64,000 bases of DNA from Tepidiphilus succinatimandens (GCF_006503695.1 NZ_SBIK01000011.1:35085-99084), one strand, 5' to 3'; positions 8,351 to 18,903 are shown, numbered from the stretch's first letter. Program-made: numbers and translations. The notes: generated from the letters alone by a model not told the origin.

Positions 8351-10315
8351 ATGGCGATCGAACTGGCGACGGGAACCCCGTTCGCCCAGACTTGGCTGGC
8401 CGGTTTTCTTCAGCGCTACGGTTGCGCCGATCTCGGCGAGCTGCGCGAGGCTGCCGCGCGCGAGCCGGCCCGTTTCTGGGGCGAGACGGCCGAGGCGCTC
8501 GAGATCCGTTGGGCGCAGCCCTACACCGAGGCGCTCGACGTCTCGCGCGGCATCATGTGGCCGAAGTGGTTCGTCGATGGGCAATGGGATTTCTACGATC
8601 ATCTCGTCGGGCGGCGCGCGCGCGAACTGCCCGAAGAGGACGCCCTGCTGTGGGAGGGGGACGATGGCACCGTGCGCAGTCTGAGCTGGAGGGAAGTGGA
8701 CGACGAAGCGCGGCGGCTCGCCTCCGTGCTTCGGGGCTTGGGGGTGGAGCAGGGAGACCGGATCGGCGTTTTCCTGCCCATGCTGCCCGAGACCGCCCTC
8801 GTGATGCTCGCGACGGTACGGCTCGGGGCGATCGCGATGCCGTTCTTCTCCGGCTACGGCGCCGAGGCGGTGGCGAATCGCCTCAACGATGGCGAAGCCA
8901 AGGTGCTGGTGTGTGCCGACGGGTTCTTGCGCCGCGGCAAGGCGGTGCCGATGCTCGAGGAAGCGCGCGCCGCCTTGGAGCGCTCCCCCTCGGTGCGGCA
9001 TCTGCTCGTCGTCGGCCGGCTCGGTGCTTTGCGTGGAGCGCCTTCGGCAGGCGCGCATTGGCAGGAACACGACTACGCCGCCCTTCTTGTCGCTGGTGCG
9101 CGGCACGAGGATCCCACCGTTTTCCCCGCCGAGACGCCGTCGATGATCCTCTATACCTCGGGGACCACCGGCAAACCCAAGGGCGTGGTGCACACCCAGA
9201 TCGGCTTTGCCCTCAAGGCGGCCCAAGATCTGGCCGTGGCCTTCGATCTCAAGCCCCGCGATCGCATCCTCTGGGTCACCGACATGGGGTGGATGATGGG
9301 CCCTTGGCTCGTCTATGGCGGTTGGATGCGCGGTGCCACCATCACCTTGTTCGAGGGAGTTCCGGATCATCCCGACCGCCGGCGATTGTGGTCGCTGGTC
9401 GAACGGCACCGCCTGACGCACCTAGGTTTCGCGCCGACGCTGGCGCGCCTGCTGATGGCTGCGGGGGACGAGGCTCTGCCCCAAGCAGGGATGCTGGAGA
9501 CGCTACGCGTGTTCGGCTCCACTGGTGAGCCCTGGAACGAGACCCCCTGGCGCTGGCTCTACGAGACGGTGGGCGAGAAGCGCCGTCCGATCATCAACTA
9601 TTCCGGCGGCACCGAGATCGGCGGCGGCATTCTCTCCTGCTTCGTCGGCTTGCCGCAGAAACCCTGCGGTTTTGCCGGCCCCATACCGGGCATGGTCGCC
9701 GACGTGCTCGATGCCGATGGGCGCTCGCTGCTCGATCGGCCGGGGGAAGTCGGGGAATTGGTACTGCGCGCGCCCTGGCCAGGGATGACGAGGGGCTTCT
9801 GGCGCGACGATGAGCGCTATCTCGCGACCTACTGGTCACGTTTCCCGAACGTGTGGGTGCACGGCGATTGGGTGGCCGTAGACGCCGACGGGCACTGGTT
9901 CATCCAGGGTCGCAGCGACGATACGCTCAAGGTGGCGGGAAAGCGCGTCGGTCCGGCCGAATACGAATCGGCGCTCGTCGCTCATCCGGCGGTGGCCGAG
10001 GCGGTTGCGATCGGCGTGCCCGATTCCCTCAAGGGAGAGGTGGCGGTGTGTTTCGTCACCTTGCGTTCCGCGGCGGCTTCGCGCCCCTGGGCGGAACTCG
10101 AGGGGGAGCTGATCGCTCACGTGGCCGAAGTGCTGGGAAAAGCGCTTGCCCCCAAGCGCATCCACCCTGTATCGGCCTTACCGAAGACGCGCAACGGCAA
10201 GATACTGCGCCGCCTCGTGCGCGCCGCCTACCTCGACCAGCCTCTGGGGGATCTCAGTTCGCTCGAAGACGCCTCGGCGATCGAGGCGATCCGATCCTGC
10301 CGCAGCGCATCCTGA
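8351..10315 (+). CDS. AMP-forming acyl-CoA synthetase, probably acetoacetate or acetate--CoA ligase
   Basis: This 654-residue protein belongs to the acetyl-CoA synthetase branch of the ANL superfamily. It has the N-terminal ACAS-type segment (SRGIMWPKWF), the P-loop YTSGTTGKPKG near residues 267-277, the adenine-binding NYSGGTEIGGG, the GRSDDTLKVAGKRVGPAE hinge and the catalytic lysine in KTRNGKILRR near the C-terminus. It lies 69 bases after acxC with a strong GGGAGGGGG ribosome site, so it is probably part of the acx operon. Acetone carboxylation makes acetoacetate, which must be activated to acetoacetyl-CoA, so acetoacetate is the likely substrate. The sequence alone does not exclude acetate, propionate or butyrate. 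Confidence 0.82.
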   Translation: MAIELATGTPFAQTWLAGFLQRYGCADLGELREAAAREPARFWGETAEALEIRWAQPYTEALDVSRGIMWPKWFVDGQWDFYDHLVGRRARELPEEDALLWEGDDGTVRSLSWREVDDEARRLASVLRGLGVEQGDRIGVFLPMLPETALVMLATVRLGAIAMPFFSGYGAEAVANRLNDGEAKVLVCADGFLRRGKAVPMLEEARAALERSPSVRHLLVVGRLGALRGAPSAGAHWQEHDYAALLVAGARHEDPTVFPAETPSMILYTSGTTGKPKGVVHTQIGFALKAAQDLAVAFDLKPRDRILWVTDMGWMMGPWLVYGGWMRGATITLFEGVPDHPDRRRLWSLVERHRLTHLGFAPTLARLLMAAGDEALPQAGMLETLRVFGSTGEPWNETPWRWLYETVGEKRRPIINYSGGTEIGGGILSCFVGLPQKPCGFAGPIPGMVADVLDADGRSLLDRPGEVGELVLRAPWPGMTRGFWRDDERYLATYWSRFPNVWVHGDWVAVDADGHWFIQGRSDDTLKVAGKRVGPAEYESALVAHPAVAEAVAIGVPDSLKGEVAVCFVTLRSAAASRPWAELEGELIAHVAEVLGKALAPKRIHPVSALPKTRNGKILRRLVRAAYLDQPLGDLSSLEDASAIEAIRSCRSAS

Positions 10316-10336
10316 TCCGTTTCCTCCCTTTTACCC

Positions 10337-10396
10337 ATGGCCACCGTTGCTTTTACCGAAAAACGGTGTAAGCTTATGTGGCCATAGGGATTTTTT
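10337..10396 (+). terminator. Hairpin with T tract after the synthetase gene (possible terminator)
   Basis: ATGGCCAC (10337-10344) and GTGGCCAT (10378-10385) form an eight-base-pair outer stem around an inner CACCG/CGGTG pairing, followed five bases later by six T (10391-10396). It could end the acx transcript. A weak -35/-10 pair (TTGCTT 10347-10352, TAAGCT 10369-10374) lies inside the loop, so the region may also hold the acxR promoter. Confidence 0.45.
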
Positions 10397-10409
10397 GTGT
10401 TCACAAAAA
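10392..10409. promoter_or_regulatory. 18-bp palindrome upstream of acxR
   Basis: TTTTTGTG (10392-10399) and CACAAAAA (10402-10409) are perfect inverted repeats separated by TT. The palindrome is 54 bases before the acxR ATG and directly downstream of the weak promoter-like sequence, a position suited to an operator for autoregulation. The binding protein is unknown. Confidence 0.4.
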
Positions 10410-10463
10410 GAGCGGAAAACGTCGTCGACGCCATTTCGCCGAACACATGAGGAGAGGGTAGAG

Positions 10464-12473
10464 ATGGACGCTCGATTACCCGGGGATGCTTTTCCCGAGC
10501 CGGAAAAAGAGCGGGCGGTGATGACGGCGTGGGAGCGTTTCCTCGCCGGCGAGCGCGAGCCCGTGTTTTCACTGAGAGAACTGGTGGCGCGCTCGTGGGA
10601 AAGGAGTCAGCGCCTCGCCGTCGACCCGCGCCAGGCGGCCGCACCCCCACCGATCGCCGACTCTTCCTTGGAGGAGATCAAGGCAGGGTATCGCGACTTG
10701 CTGCAGGCGAGTGCGCCGGTGATGGCCTGTGCCCGGGATTTCCTCCGCGAGACCGGTACCGTGATGTTGCTCACCAACCCCTCCTGCATGATCCTGACGA
10801 TGGAGGGGGATGCACCGACGCTCGATGCCGCTAAAACCATCCACCTTCAGCCGGGCGCAGCCTGGGGCGAGGATGTATGTGGGACGAATGCCATCGGCAC
10901 GGCTCTGGTGCTGGCGCAGCCGGTGCAGATCCACTCGGCGGAGCATTACTGCGCCGGCATCAAGCGCTGGAGCTGCGCCGCGACGGCAATCCGCCATCCG
11001 CACGACGGCGAGATCTTGGGTGTGCTCGACGTCTCCGGCCTGTCCCGCTCCTTCAGTCGCCAGAGCCTGGCCTTGGTGGTTACCGCGGCGCAGCGCATCG
11101 AGAGTCGCATCACGATGCAAGAGATGGAACTGCGCTATCGCTTGCTCGAGGTGGCGCGATCCCGCAGCCGCAGTGATGGTCTACTCGTCGTCGATCGACG
11201 GGGCTACCCCATCTGGGCAAGCGAAAACGCCCGGGCGGCGATCGAAACCTTGGGGGGAATGATCGATTTTTCCCGTCCTTCCCGGCTCGTCGGTCCTATG
11301 AATCCGGCGCAGGATACGCCGGCCGTGCCATCGTGGCTGCGTCCGGAATGGCTGGAGGCGATCGTGGATCACGGTGAGCGTCTCGGTGCCGTGGTGCATT
11401 TGCCCTTGCCGCGGGTAGGCCGGGCGGCGCGCGGCGCCAGCGAGCGTCATTACGTTGCCAACGAGAGCGTGCCTCATGCCTTTGCCGGCATCGTTACCGC
11501 CGATCCGACGATGCAGGCTTTGATCCGCAAGACCGATCGCCTGGCTCGGGCGAAAGTCCCGATTCTCTTGTTGGGGGAGACGGGGGCGGGCAAGGAAGAG
11601 TTCGCCCAAGGCATCCACCGCGCCGGGCCGCACGCCGGCGGCCCTTACGTCGCACTCAACTGTGGCGGCCTGTCGCGCGAGCTGCTCGCCAGTGAGCTCT
11701 TCGGCTACGCCGAAGGCGCGTTTACGGGGGCACGGCGTGGCGGCATGGCCGGCAAGCTCGAGGCGGCCCACGGCGGCACGCTCTTCCTCGATGAGATCGG
11801 CGAGATGCCGCTCGATCTGCAGCCGCATTTGTTGCGGGTGCTCGAGCGCGGCGAAATTTACCGCCTCGGTGAAAACACGCCGCGCAAGGTGGATTTTCGC
11901 CTGGTCGCCGCCACGCACCGCGACCTGCGCCGCGAAGTGGAGGAAGGGCGTTTTCGCATGGACCTCTTCTACCGCATCGCCGTGACCACCGTCATGATTC
12001 CTCCCCTGCGCGAGCGACAGGGGGACGTGGCGGTACTCTCCGCACATTTCGTTGCCCATTTTGCCGCTCGGCACGGCTTTCCCGCCAAACCCTTGAGCGA
12101 GGAAGCACTCGTCTGCTTGCAGCGATACGCTTGGCCGGGCAACGTCCGGGAATTGCGCAACGTCATCGAGAGCGCCTTGCTGATGAGCGAGGGGGATTCC
12201 ATCGAGAGAGGGGATCTTCCGCCGGAGATCCTCGGCGAAGGCATGCCATCCGAGCAGGAAAACATCTTTATCAAAGAAGGGAATCACCCCTTGGACGGGA
12301 CGATCACCCTCATGGGGGCGGAAAAGAGCGCCATCATGCGAGCCATAGCCGTCCATGGCGGCAATCTGACGCGGGCGGCGGCCGATTTGAAGATCGCCAA
12401 AAGCACCTTGTACGAAAAGCTCAGACGTTATGGTCTTGATGGTAATATCATAAAAAGGCGCGGCAAGGGTTGA
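10464..12473 (+). CDS. acxR: Sigma-54-dependent transcriptional activator (AcxR/AcoR type)
   Basis: This 669-residue enhancer-binding protein has an N-terminal GAF-type sensor region (about residues 70-215), a linker, then the AAA+ domain: Walker A GETGAGKE at 371-378, the sigma-54-contacting GAFTGA loop at 418-423 and Walker B FLDEIGEM at 441-448. The C-terminal Fis-type helix-turn-helix is at about 633-657 ([17 protein letters not shown]). The start at 10464 follows GGAGAGGG. All motifs for sigma-54 activation are intact. Adjacent to acxABC, which has a consensus sigma-54 promoter, it is almost certainly the acetone- or acetoacetate-responsive activator. The ligand is inferred. Confidence 0.9.
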   Translation: MDARLPGDAFPEPEKERAVMTAWERFLAGEREPVFSLRELVARSWERSQRLAVDPRQAAAPPPIADSSLEEIKAGYRDLLQASAPVMACARDFLRETGTVMLLTNPSCMILTMEGDAPTLDAAKTIHLQPGAAWGEDVCGTNAIGTALVLAQPVQIHSAEHYCAGIKRWSCAATAIRHPHDGEILGVLDVSGLSRSFSRQSLALVVTAAQRIESRITMQEMELRYRLLEVARSRSRSDGLLVVDRRGYPIWASENARAAIETLGGMIDFSRPSRLVGPMNPAQDTPAVPSWLRPEWLEAIVDHGERLGAVVHLPLPRVGRAARGASERHYVANESVPHAFAGIVTADPTMQALIRKTDRLARAKVPILLLGETGAGKEEFAQGIHRAGPHAGGPYVALNCGGLSRELLASELFGYAEGAFTGARRGGMAGKLEAAHGGTLFLDEIGEMPLDLQPHLLRVLERGEIYRLGENTPRKVDFRLVAATHRDLRREVEEGRFRMDLFYRIAVTTVMIPPLRERQGDVAVLSAHFVAHFAARHGFPAKPLSEEALVCLQRYAWPGNVRELRNVIESALLMSEGDSIERGDLPPEILGEGMPSEQENIFIKEGNHPLDGTITLMGAEKSAIMRAIAVHGGNLTRAAADLKIAKSTLYEKLRRYGLDGNIIKRRGKG

Positions 12474-12481
12474 ACCGCGCC
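12452..12481 (-). terminator. Intrinsic terminator for the LysR gene, overlapping the acxR 3' end
   Basis: Read on the minus strand, GGCGCGG and CCGCGCC (12475-12481 with 12457-12463) form a seven-base-pair stem followed by five T (12456-12452). The T tract and half the stem lie inside the last codons of acxR. This would stop LysR transcription from running antisense into acxR. Confidence 0.7.
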
Positions 12482-12568
12482 GCCGGTTAGGTCCCGGGTG
12501 CTGTCGAACCGGAGGGTGGTGAGCACCTCACGGATTCGCCGCTTCGTTGAAGTAGGATCGGCGCAGTG

Positions 12569-13477
12569 CTACTGACCGGGCACGTGCTCGCGCCAGGGCG
12601 GCTGGCCGGAAAACCGTTCGACGAGGAAATCGCATACCAGCTGCAGTTTACGCGAGCGCTGCCGGCCAGCAGGGTAGACCAACCACACGCCGGTGAAGGG
12701 GTGGCGATAGCGCTCGAGGAGCGATACCAGCTCACCGCGAGCGATCGCCTCCTCGACGTAATAATCGGGCAGGCGAGCGATTCCCAGCCCTTTGCGAACG
12801 GCATCGAGCAAGGCCGCGCCGGAGTTGGCACGCCAGCGCCCTTCGGGGCGCACCTCCCGCACTTTTCCCCCTTCACTGAACGTCCATATGGGGTTGGTGC
12901 CGAGCAAGCAATCGTGCTGCTTCAGATCTTCCAAGGTGCGAGGAACGCCCCGGCGGCCGAGATACTCGGGACTGGCGCAGACGTACTCGCGCCGGTCACA
13001 CAGGCGCCGGGCGAGCAAAGAGGAGGGAGCCTTGAGGTTCCCCATGCGAACCGCCAGATCATAGCCCTCGCCCACCACGTCGACCTGCTCGTTGGTGAGC
13101 GTCAGCTCGAGCCCCAAATGAGGATGACGCAGCAAAAGCTCGTTGAGCAAGGGTGCGATGAAGCGCTCGCCGAAGGTCGTGGCGCAGGTGATCCTGAGCG
13201 TTCCCCGGGGTTCATGCTGCTCCTGCACCAGGAGCGCCTCGGCGGCATGGAATTCATCGAGCGCTCTGCTGCAGCGTTCGTAATAGGCTCGTCCCGCTTC
13301 GGTGAGGCGGACGCTACGCGTAGTGCGATGTAATAAAGGGAGCCCCAAGCGTCGCTCGAGTTCGGAAACGCCGCGGCTGACGTGCGACACCGACACCCCT
13401 AGACGCTCAGCCGCAGCGCTGAATCCTCCTCGCCTCACCACTTCGACGAACGCCTCGACCTCATCCCAGCGCCGCAT
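12569..13477 (-). CDS. LysR-family transcriptional regulator
   Basis: This 302-residue protein has the usual LysR layout. The N-terminal winged helix-turn-helix is at residues 1-60, with the recognition region SAAAERLGVSVSHVSRGVSELE, and is followed by a substrate-binding domain. The start MRRWDEVEAF at 13477 matches family N-termini; longer frames would run through the promoter region. It is divergent from adhC-fghA with a 166-base gap, the typical arrangement for a LysR regulator controlling the divergent operon, so it may respond to formaldehyde-linked metabolites. It could instead regulate unrelated genes. Confidence 0.87.
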   Translation of the reverse strand: MRRWDEVEAFVEVVRRGGFSAAAERLGVSVSHVSRGVSELERRLGLPLLHRTTRSVRLTEAGRAYYERCSRALDEFHAAEALLVQEQHEPRGTLRITCATTFGERFIAPLLNELLLRHPHLGLELTLTNEQVDVVGEGYDLAVRMGNLKAPSSLLARRLCDRREYVCASPEYLGRRGVPRTLEDLKQHDCLLGTNPIWTFSEGGKVREVRPEGRWRANSGAALLDAVRKGLGIARLPDYYVEEAIARGELVSLLERYRHPFTGVWLVYPAGRQRSRKLQLVCDFLVERFSGQPPWREHVPGQ

Positions 13478-14753
<1,276 letters not shown>

Positions 14754-14776
14754 AGAGCGTTCCGGAAGACACGACC

Positions 14777-15640
14777 ATGAGCCCTTCGCGCACTGCACCG
14801 ACCTTGATCGCCCAATACCGCTGTTTCGACGGCTGGGTACGCCGCTACCGCCACGCCTCCGAAAGCACCGGCACCGACATGGTCTTCGGCGTGTATCTAC
14901 CGCCTCAAGCCGAACACGCCCCCGTGCCGGTACTCTACTGGCTCTCGGGCCTGACCTGTACGGACGAAAACTTCATGCAGAAAGCCGGAGCACAGCGACT
15001 CGCCGCGCGACTGGGGCTTGCCCTCGTCTGTCCGGACACGAGCCCGCGCGGCACCCATCTTCCCGAAGAGCACGACAGCTACGATTTGGGTTCCGGCGCG
15101 GGCTTCTACGTCGATGCCACAGAGGCTCCCTGGTCGGCTCATTACCGAATGTATGATTACGTGGTACATGAACTGCCGGCCCTGGTCGAGGCCCACCTGC
15201 CGGTGACCGATCGCCGTGCCGTGAGCGGGCATTCCATGGGCGGGCACGGCGCGCTCGTCTGTGCCCTGAAAAATCCTGGCCGCTACGCCTCGGTCTCGGC
15301 GTTTGCTCCCATCGCCAACCCCAGCCGTTGTCCTTGGGGGCAGAAAGCGTTTCGCGCCTACCTCGGAGACGATCCCCAACGCTGGCGGCAATGGGACGCC
15401 TGCGCGCTCATCGCCCAGGCCGAGGAACGCCTGCCTCTGCTCGTCGATCAAGGGGCAGCGGACGAATTCCTCGCCGAACAGCTTCATCCGGAAGCGCTCG
15501 AAGCCGCCTGTGCCGCCGCCGGGCATCCGCTGCAGCTACGGCGCCACCCCGGCTACGATCACAGCTATTACTTCGTGGCTACTTTCATCGACGATCACCT
15601 GCGTCATCATGCACAGGCCCTTCTTGGAGATTATACATAA
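14777..15640 (+). CDS. fghA: S-formylglutathione hydrolase
   Basis: This 287-residue serine esterase of the alpha/beta-hydrolase fold hydrolyses S-formylglutathione to formate and glutathione. The nucleophile elbow is GHSMGGHGA, the oxyanion region is [10 protein letters not shown], and the catalytic histidine is in GYDHSYYF near the C-terminus. It starts 23 bases after adhC and completes the pathway. Two hairpins with T tracts follow, so the pair is a closed transcription unit. The start at 14777 matches family N-termini ([15 protein letters not shown]). Confidence 0.94.
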   Translation: MSPSRTAPTLIAQYRCFDGWVRRYRHASESTGTDMVFGVYLPPQAEHAPVPVLYWLSGLTCTDENFMQKAGAQRLAARLGLALVCPDTSPRGTHLPEEHDSYDLGSGAGFYVDATEAPWSAHYRMYDYVVHELPALVEAHLPVTDRRAVSGHSMGGHGALVCALKNPGRYASVSAFAPIANPSRCPWGQKAFRAYLGDDPQRWRQWDACALIAQAEERLPLLVDQGAADEFLAEQLHPEALEAACAAAGHPLQLRRHPGYDHSYYFVATFIDDHLRHHAQALLGDYT

Positions 15641-15666
15641 AGCATATTAACTACCCAAGGCATCTT

Positions 15667-15725
15667 CCGAGACCGAAACGATGCTAGGCGCACAGACTGT
15701 GCGTCTTGTCTAGCTCGGTTTTTTT
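15667..15725 (+). terminator. Probable terminator downstream of fghA (first of two)
   Basis: An outer pairing CCGAG (15667-15671) with CTCGG (15714-15718) encloses a strong stem CGCACAG-A-CTGTGCG (15689-15703) and is followed by seven T (15719-15725). The branched layout is less typical than the next hairpin. Confidence 0.5.
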
Positions 15726-15731
15726 CTGATC

Positions 15732-15779
15732 GGCCCGGCGAGCGTCCTCGAAACACGAGGCGCTCGCCGGGCCTTTTTT
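15732..15779 (+). terminator. Strong intrinsic terminator between fghA and the porin gene
   Basis: GGCCCGGCGAGCG (15732-15744) pairs perfectly with 15761-15773, extended inward by CCTCG/CGAGG around AAACA with one bulged T, and is followed by six T. It ends the adhC-fghA unit. Confidence 0.9.
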
Positions 15780-15813
15780 ACGCATGAAACGATTCGGATC
15801 GAAGAAATTTGTG

Positions 15814-15819
15814 TAAAAT
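15814..15819 (+). promoter_or_regulatory. -10 element of the porin promoter
   Basis: TAAAAT at 15814-15819 lies in an AT-rich stretch 31 bases before the porin ATG. No good -35 hexamer was found at normal spacing (TTCGGA at 15793-15798 is only 15 bases away), so only the -10 is supported. Confidence 0.45.
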
Positions 15820-15850
15820 CGCCGACGTTTGCAGAAATTAAGAGATTTTC

Positions 15851-16999
15851 ATGCAAAAAACAGGTGCTTTTGCTTTCGCATCGCTCTGGATGATGATGTG
15901 GGTTGCGCCGAGCGTCGCTGCGGCGGGAATCGAGCTCTACGGCGTGGCCGATGCCTTTGTGAAATTCGGCGAGTGGCGCGGAGACCAGACCGTTGGCGTC
16001 GACGACAGCTGGTTTTCCGGCGACCGCATTGGCTTGCGGGGCAAAGAATCGCTTGGTGATGGGCTCGTCGCCACGTTCGTGCTCGAACAGGGCTACGCGC
16101 TGGATACGGGCAAGTCGGAGGTGATGAGCCGCGAGGACTCCCTGAAAAACGAGGGCAGTGAAGTGCTCACGCGTCAGGCGTGGGTCGGGCTGGAAGGGGC
16201 GTTCGGGCGGGTGGCGCTGGGGCGGCAGTACGCGCCGGGCTATTTCACCTACGCCTACGACGCTTTGCTATCCGCCGTGCCCAGTCCGCAGAGTTGGCTT
16301 TCTTTACTGGGACGATTGTCGATCACGCCCAACTCGCCGGCGCGCTGGAACAACGCGGTGACGTGGGAGGGCGGTTTCCGCTCACTGACTTTTTCCGCCA
16401 TCCATTCGGCCGGTAACCGCGAGACGGCACGTGCCGATGGTCCGGGGGAGGGCGACGACGACAAGGACGGTGTGGCCCTACGCTACGACGGCGGGGCCTT
16501 CAAGGCCGGTGCCATTGCCCATGTGGTCCGTTTCGACGGCGAGCATCTCGTCGGCGGGCGAGTGGCCGATGAAACCCAGAAAGAGGGGTTCTTCGGCGCA
16601 TCCTACGACTTCGGAGTGCTGCGCTTGGCCGGCTCCTGGCAACGAGGGGTCGATGTCCAGGGAGTGGGTGGTTTCGATGTTTCGATCTGGCAGTTTGGGG
16701 TACTCGTGCCGTTTGGGCCAAACAATCTGCACTTCGCTTATGGCAAATCCCGTTTCGAGGGGGTGGGCGGGGGAGAGGGAGGGCGATTCTCGCCTTCGTC
16801 ATGGACCGTCGCCTGGACGCGGGCGCTGTCGAAGCGAACCACCGCGTATGCCGGTTATACGGCGATCGACCATGACGGCCTGGACTGGGGCCAAATGCAA
16901 TGGCTGGGTCAGACCGACGCGGCCCGCAACGGCCATGCGGCACAGGAGACGGTCGGTGATACGGGGTTCTTCTTCGTCGGGATGCGGCACGTTTTCTGA
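15851..16999 (+). CDS. Outer-membrane porin, Gram-negative general porin family
   Basis: This 382-residue protein has a signal peptide (residues 1-25, ending PSVAAA before GIELYG), then alternating amphipathic strands with the porin-type opening IELYGVADAFVKFG. It ends with the terminal phenylalanine (MRHVF) that the BAM machinery recognises. Segments such as DRIGLRGKESLGDGL and ALGRQYAPG are typical of beta-proteobacterial trimeric porins. It is flanked by a strong terminator upstream and converges on fur with a 15-base gap. Pore selectivity cannot be inferred. The bamE gene for outer-membrane assembly lies just beyond fur. Confidence 0.9.
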   Translation: MQKTGAFAFASLWMMMWVAPSVAAAGIELYGVADAFVKFGEWRGDQTVGVDDSWFSGDRIGLRGKESLGDGLVATFVLEQGYALDTGKSEVMSREDSLKNEGSEVLTRQAWVGLEGAFGRVALGRQYAPGYFTYAYDALLSAVPSPQSWLSLLGRLSITPNSPARWNNAVTWEGGFRSLTFSAIHSAGNRETARADGPGEGDDDKDGVALRYDGGAFKAGAIAHVVRFDGEHLVGGRVADETQKEGFFGASYDFGVLRLAGSWQRGVDVQGVGGFDVSIWQFGVLVPFGPNNLHFAYGKSRFEGVGGGEGGRFSPSSWTVAWTRALSKRTTAYAGYTAIDHDGLDWGQMQWLGQTDAARNGHAAQETVGDTGFFFVGMRHVF

Positions 17000-17014
17000 A
17001 CGGTTTGCGCGGCG

Positions 17015-17449
17015 CTATTCGTCCTTCTGGCGGTTCGGGCAATTCTTGCGCCGGCAGTGGGCATAGAGGTACATCGCGTGATCGGCAACCTCGAAGCCGC
17101 GTTCCTGGGCGATTTCTCGCTGCCGCGCCTCGATCGTCGCGTCGAAGAACTCTTCGATGTGGCCGCAGTCGAGGCACACCAGATGGTCGTGGTGCTCGCC
17201 GGCGGCCAGCTCGAAGATCGCCTTGCCCGACTCGAAGTGGTGCCGCTCCAGCACGCCGGCCTGCTCGAACTGGGTGAGCACCCGATAGACGGTGGCGAGC
17301 CCGATTTCCACGCCGGCGGCGTCGAGCAGGCGATAGACGTCCTCGGCGGTGAGGTGGCGGTGTTCACCGCTCTGGAAGAGCTCGAGGATCTTGAGCCGCG
17401 GGTAGGTGGCCTTGAGGCCCATGTTGCGTAGATTCTTCGTGTTGTCCAT
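17015..17449 (-). CDS. fur: Ferric uptake regulator Fur
   Basis: This 144-residue metalloregulator has an N-terminal winged helix ([14 protein letters not shown], then the recognition helix in [13 protein letters not shown]) and a C-terminal dimerisation domain. The metal site HHDH is near residues 86-89, with CLDC and the later CRRKNC cysteines. Fur represses iron-acquisition genes when bound to iron(II). It is divergent from bamE across about 90 bases, a gene pairing widespread in beta-proteobacteria, and converges on the porin gene. The start [13 protein letters not shown] matches the family. Confidence 0.96.
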   Translation of the reverse strand: MDNTKNLRNMGLKATYPRLKILELFQSGEHRHLTAEDVYRLLDAAGVEIGLATVYRVLTQFEQAGVLERHHFESGKAIFELAAGEHHDHLVCLDCGHIEEFFDATIEARQREIAQERGFEVADHAMYLYAHCRRKNCPNRQKDE

Positions 17450-17499
17450 CGGCAGAAGCCCTCATCTTGGTGCGTGCGTTCCGGCGGCACGACATGCGC

Positions 17500-17505
17500 T
17501 ATGAT
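17500..17505 (+). promoter_or_regulatory. -10 element of the bamE promoter
   Basis: TATGAT at 17500-17505 lies in the AT-rich core of the fur-bamE intergenic region, 39-44 bases before the bamE start. A -35 match is poor (TTCCGG at 17479-17484, spacing 15). The fur promoter should lie in the same gap but was not resolved. Confidence 0.45.
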
Positions 17506-17543
17506 ATAGTTTTTCGCCGTTCGGCAGAACCTTAGTGAGACTC

Positions 17544-18047
17544 ATGTCGCCTCGTATTCTCTTGCCGACCGTCGCGTTGGCGCTGCTCTCGAGCGCGTGC
17601 TCGATGGACCGACTGGCGGGCCTGGCTTCGCCCTACCGTGCCGACGTGCGCCAGGGTAATTTCCAGGATCCGGAAGCCGTCTCTCGTTTGGAGAAGGGGA
17701 TGACGCGCGACCAGGTCCGTTTCCTTCTGGGAACGCCGCTGCTCGTCGATCCATTCCGCAACGATCGCTGGGACTACGTCTACTACGTGAAAAAGGGCGA
17801 CGGCACGATCCAGCAGCGGCGGCTCACCGTGTTTTTCGAGAACGACGTGCTCGTGCGCGTGGCTGGCGACGTGATGCCGACCGAGGGGGATGCGCCGGTG
17901 ACGAGTTCCGCACCGCGCGTGGTCGAGGTTCCCGGCAAGCCGCCAAAAGAGGAGAAGAAGAAAAAAGAGGAGCCTGAGCCGGCAAGTGGTGAAGCGGGGG
18001 GCGGCGCCGAAACCAAAGGGCAGACGAAAGAGGAGAATGCACCATGA
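17544..18047 (+). CDS. bamE: Outer membrane protein assembly factor BamE (lipoprotein)
   Basis: This 167-residue lipoprotein of the BAM complex, formerly OmlA, has a signal peptide and lipobox ending LSSAC, followed by the BamE fold with KGMTRDQVRFLLGTP, DPFRNDRWDYVYY and the FFENDVLVR strand. A GTG at 17535, three codons earlier in frame, is an equally possible start; neither has a good ribosome site. The last 45 or so residues form a low-complexity tail rich in Lys, Glu and Pro (including EEKKKKEEPEP), longer than needed for the fold. The stop overlaps the dapB start by four bases. Confidence 0.92.
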   Translation: MSPRILLPTVALALLSSACSMDRLAGLASPYRADVRQGNFQDPEAVSRLEKGMTRDQVRFLLGTPLLVDPFRNDRWDYVYYVKKGDGTIQQRRLTVFFENDVLVRVAGDVMPTEGDAPVTSSAPRVVEVPGKPPKEEKKKKEEPEPASGEAGGGAETKGQTKEENAP

Positions 18048-18850
18048 AACCGGTTCGGGTTGCAATCGCCGGCGCGGGCGGCCGGATGGGGCGGATGCTG
18101 GTCGAGGCAGCGCTCGAGGATCCGGGCATCGAGCTTGCGGCGGCCTTCGTGCGCCCCGGCAGCGAATGGATCGGCCGCGACGCGGGGGATCCAATTGGAC
18201 GGAGCACCGGTGTGCTCATCGGCGAAGATCCCGAGACAGCAGTTGCCGCGGCGGATTGCGTCATCGACTTCACGCGACCGGGGGTCACCGTCGGGCTTGT
18301 CCGAGTGGCTCAGCGGCTGGGCAAATCCGTCGTGATCGGCACCACCGGGTTCGACGCCGAGCAGCGGGCCTTGATCGAACAGGCCGCCAAGGAGATTCCC
18401 ATCGTCCTCGCGCCCAACATGGCCGTCGGGGTCAACGTCGTCTTCCGGCTGCTGGAAGGCGCCGCCGCCTTGCTCGGTGAGGGCTACGACGTAGAGGTGA
18501 TCGAGGCGCATCACCGCAACAAGGTCGACGCGCCTTCGGGCACCGCCCTCGAGATGGGGCGCATCCTCGCCCGCGTGCTGGGCCTGGACCTCGAACGCGA
18601 GGCCGTCTATGGCCGCCAAGGAGAGGTGGGCGTGCGCCCGTCGCGGCAGATCGGCTTTTCCACCATCCGCGGCGGGGATATCGTGGGGGACCACACCGTG
18701 CTCTTTGCCGGTACCGGTGAGCGCATCGAGATCACCCACCGTTCGCAGAGCCGCATGCCCTATGCCGTGGGGGCCATGCGTGCGGCGCGTTTCCTGCAGG
18801 GGCGCCCGCCCGGTCTCTACGACATGCGCGACGTGCTGGGCTTGCGCTGA
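18044..18850 (+). CDS. dapB: 4-hydroxy-tetrahydrodipicolinate reductase
   Basis: This 268-residue cytoplasmic enzyme of the diaminopimelate/lysine pathway reduces 4-hydroxy-tetrahydrodipicolinate with NAD(P)H. The nucleotide loop [10 protein letters not shown] is at residues 9-18, and the substrate-binding signature [15 protein letters not shown] holds the catalytic His and Lys. The ATG overlaps the bamE stop (ATGA at 18044-18047), so translation is coupled. A strong terminator follows at 18904. Length and motifs are normal for the family. Confidence 0.97.
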   Translation: MKPVRVAIAGAGGRMGRMLVEAALEDPGIELAAAFVRPGSEWIGRDAGDPIGRSTGVLIGEDPETAVAAADCVIDFTRPGVTVGLVRVAQRLGKSVVIGTTGFDAEQRALIEQAAKEIPIVLAPNMAVGVNVVFRLLEGAAALLGEGYDVEVIEAHHRNKVDAPSGTALEMGRILARVLGLDLEREAVYGRQGEVGVRPSRQIGFSTIRGGDIVGDHTVLFAGTGERIEITHRSQSRMPYAVGAMRAARFLQGRPPGLYDMRDVLGLR

Positions 18851-18862
18851 AAGGCGCGGCGA

Positions 18863-18891
18863 TTGCCGCCGGCAGGTTTTCGCGGTAAAAT
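18863..18891 (+). promoter_or_regulatory. Predicted sigma-70 promoter of carAB-greA
   Basis: TTGCCG (18863-18868) and TAAAAT (18886-18891) are separated by 17 bases. The start would be near 18898, only about six bases before the terminator hairpin at 18904, so the carA message would begin with that hairpin unless another promoter is used. Confidence 0.5.
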
Positions 18892-18903
18892 ATAAATGTA
18901 AAG

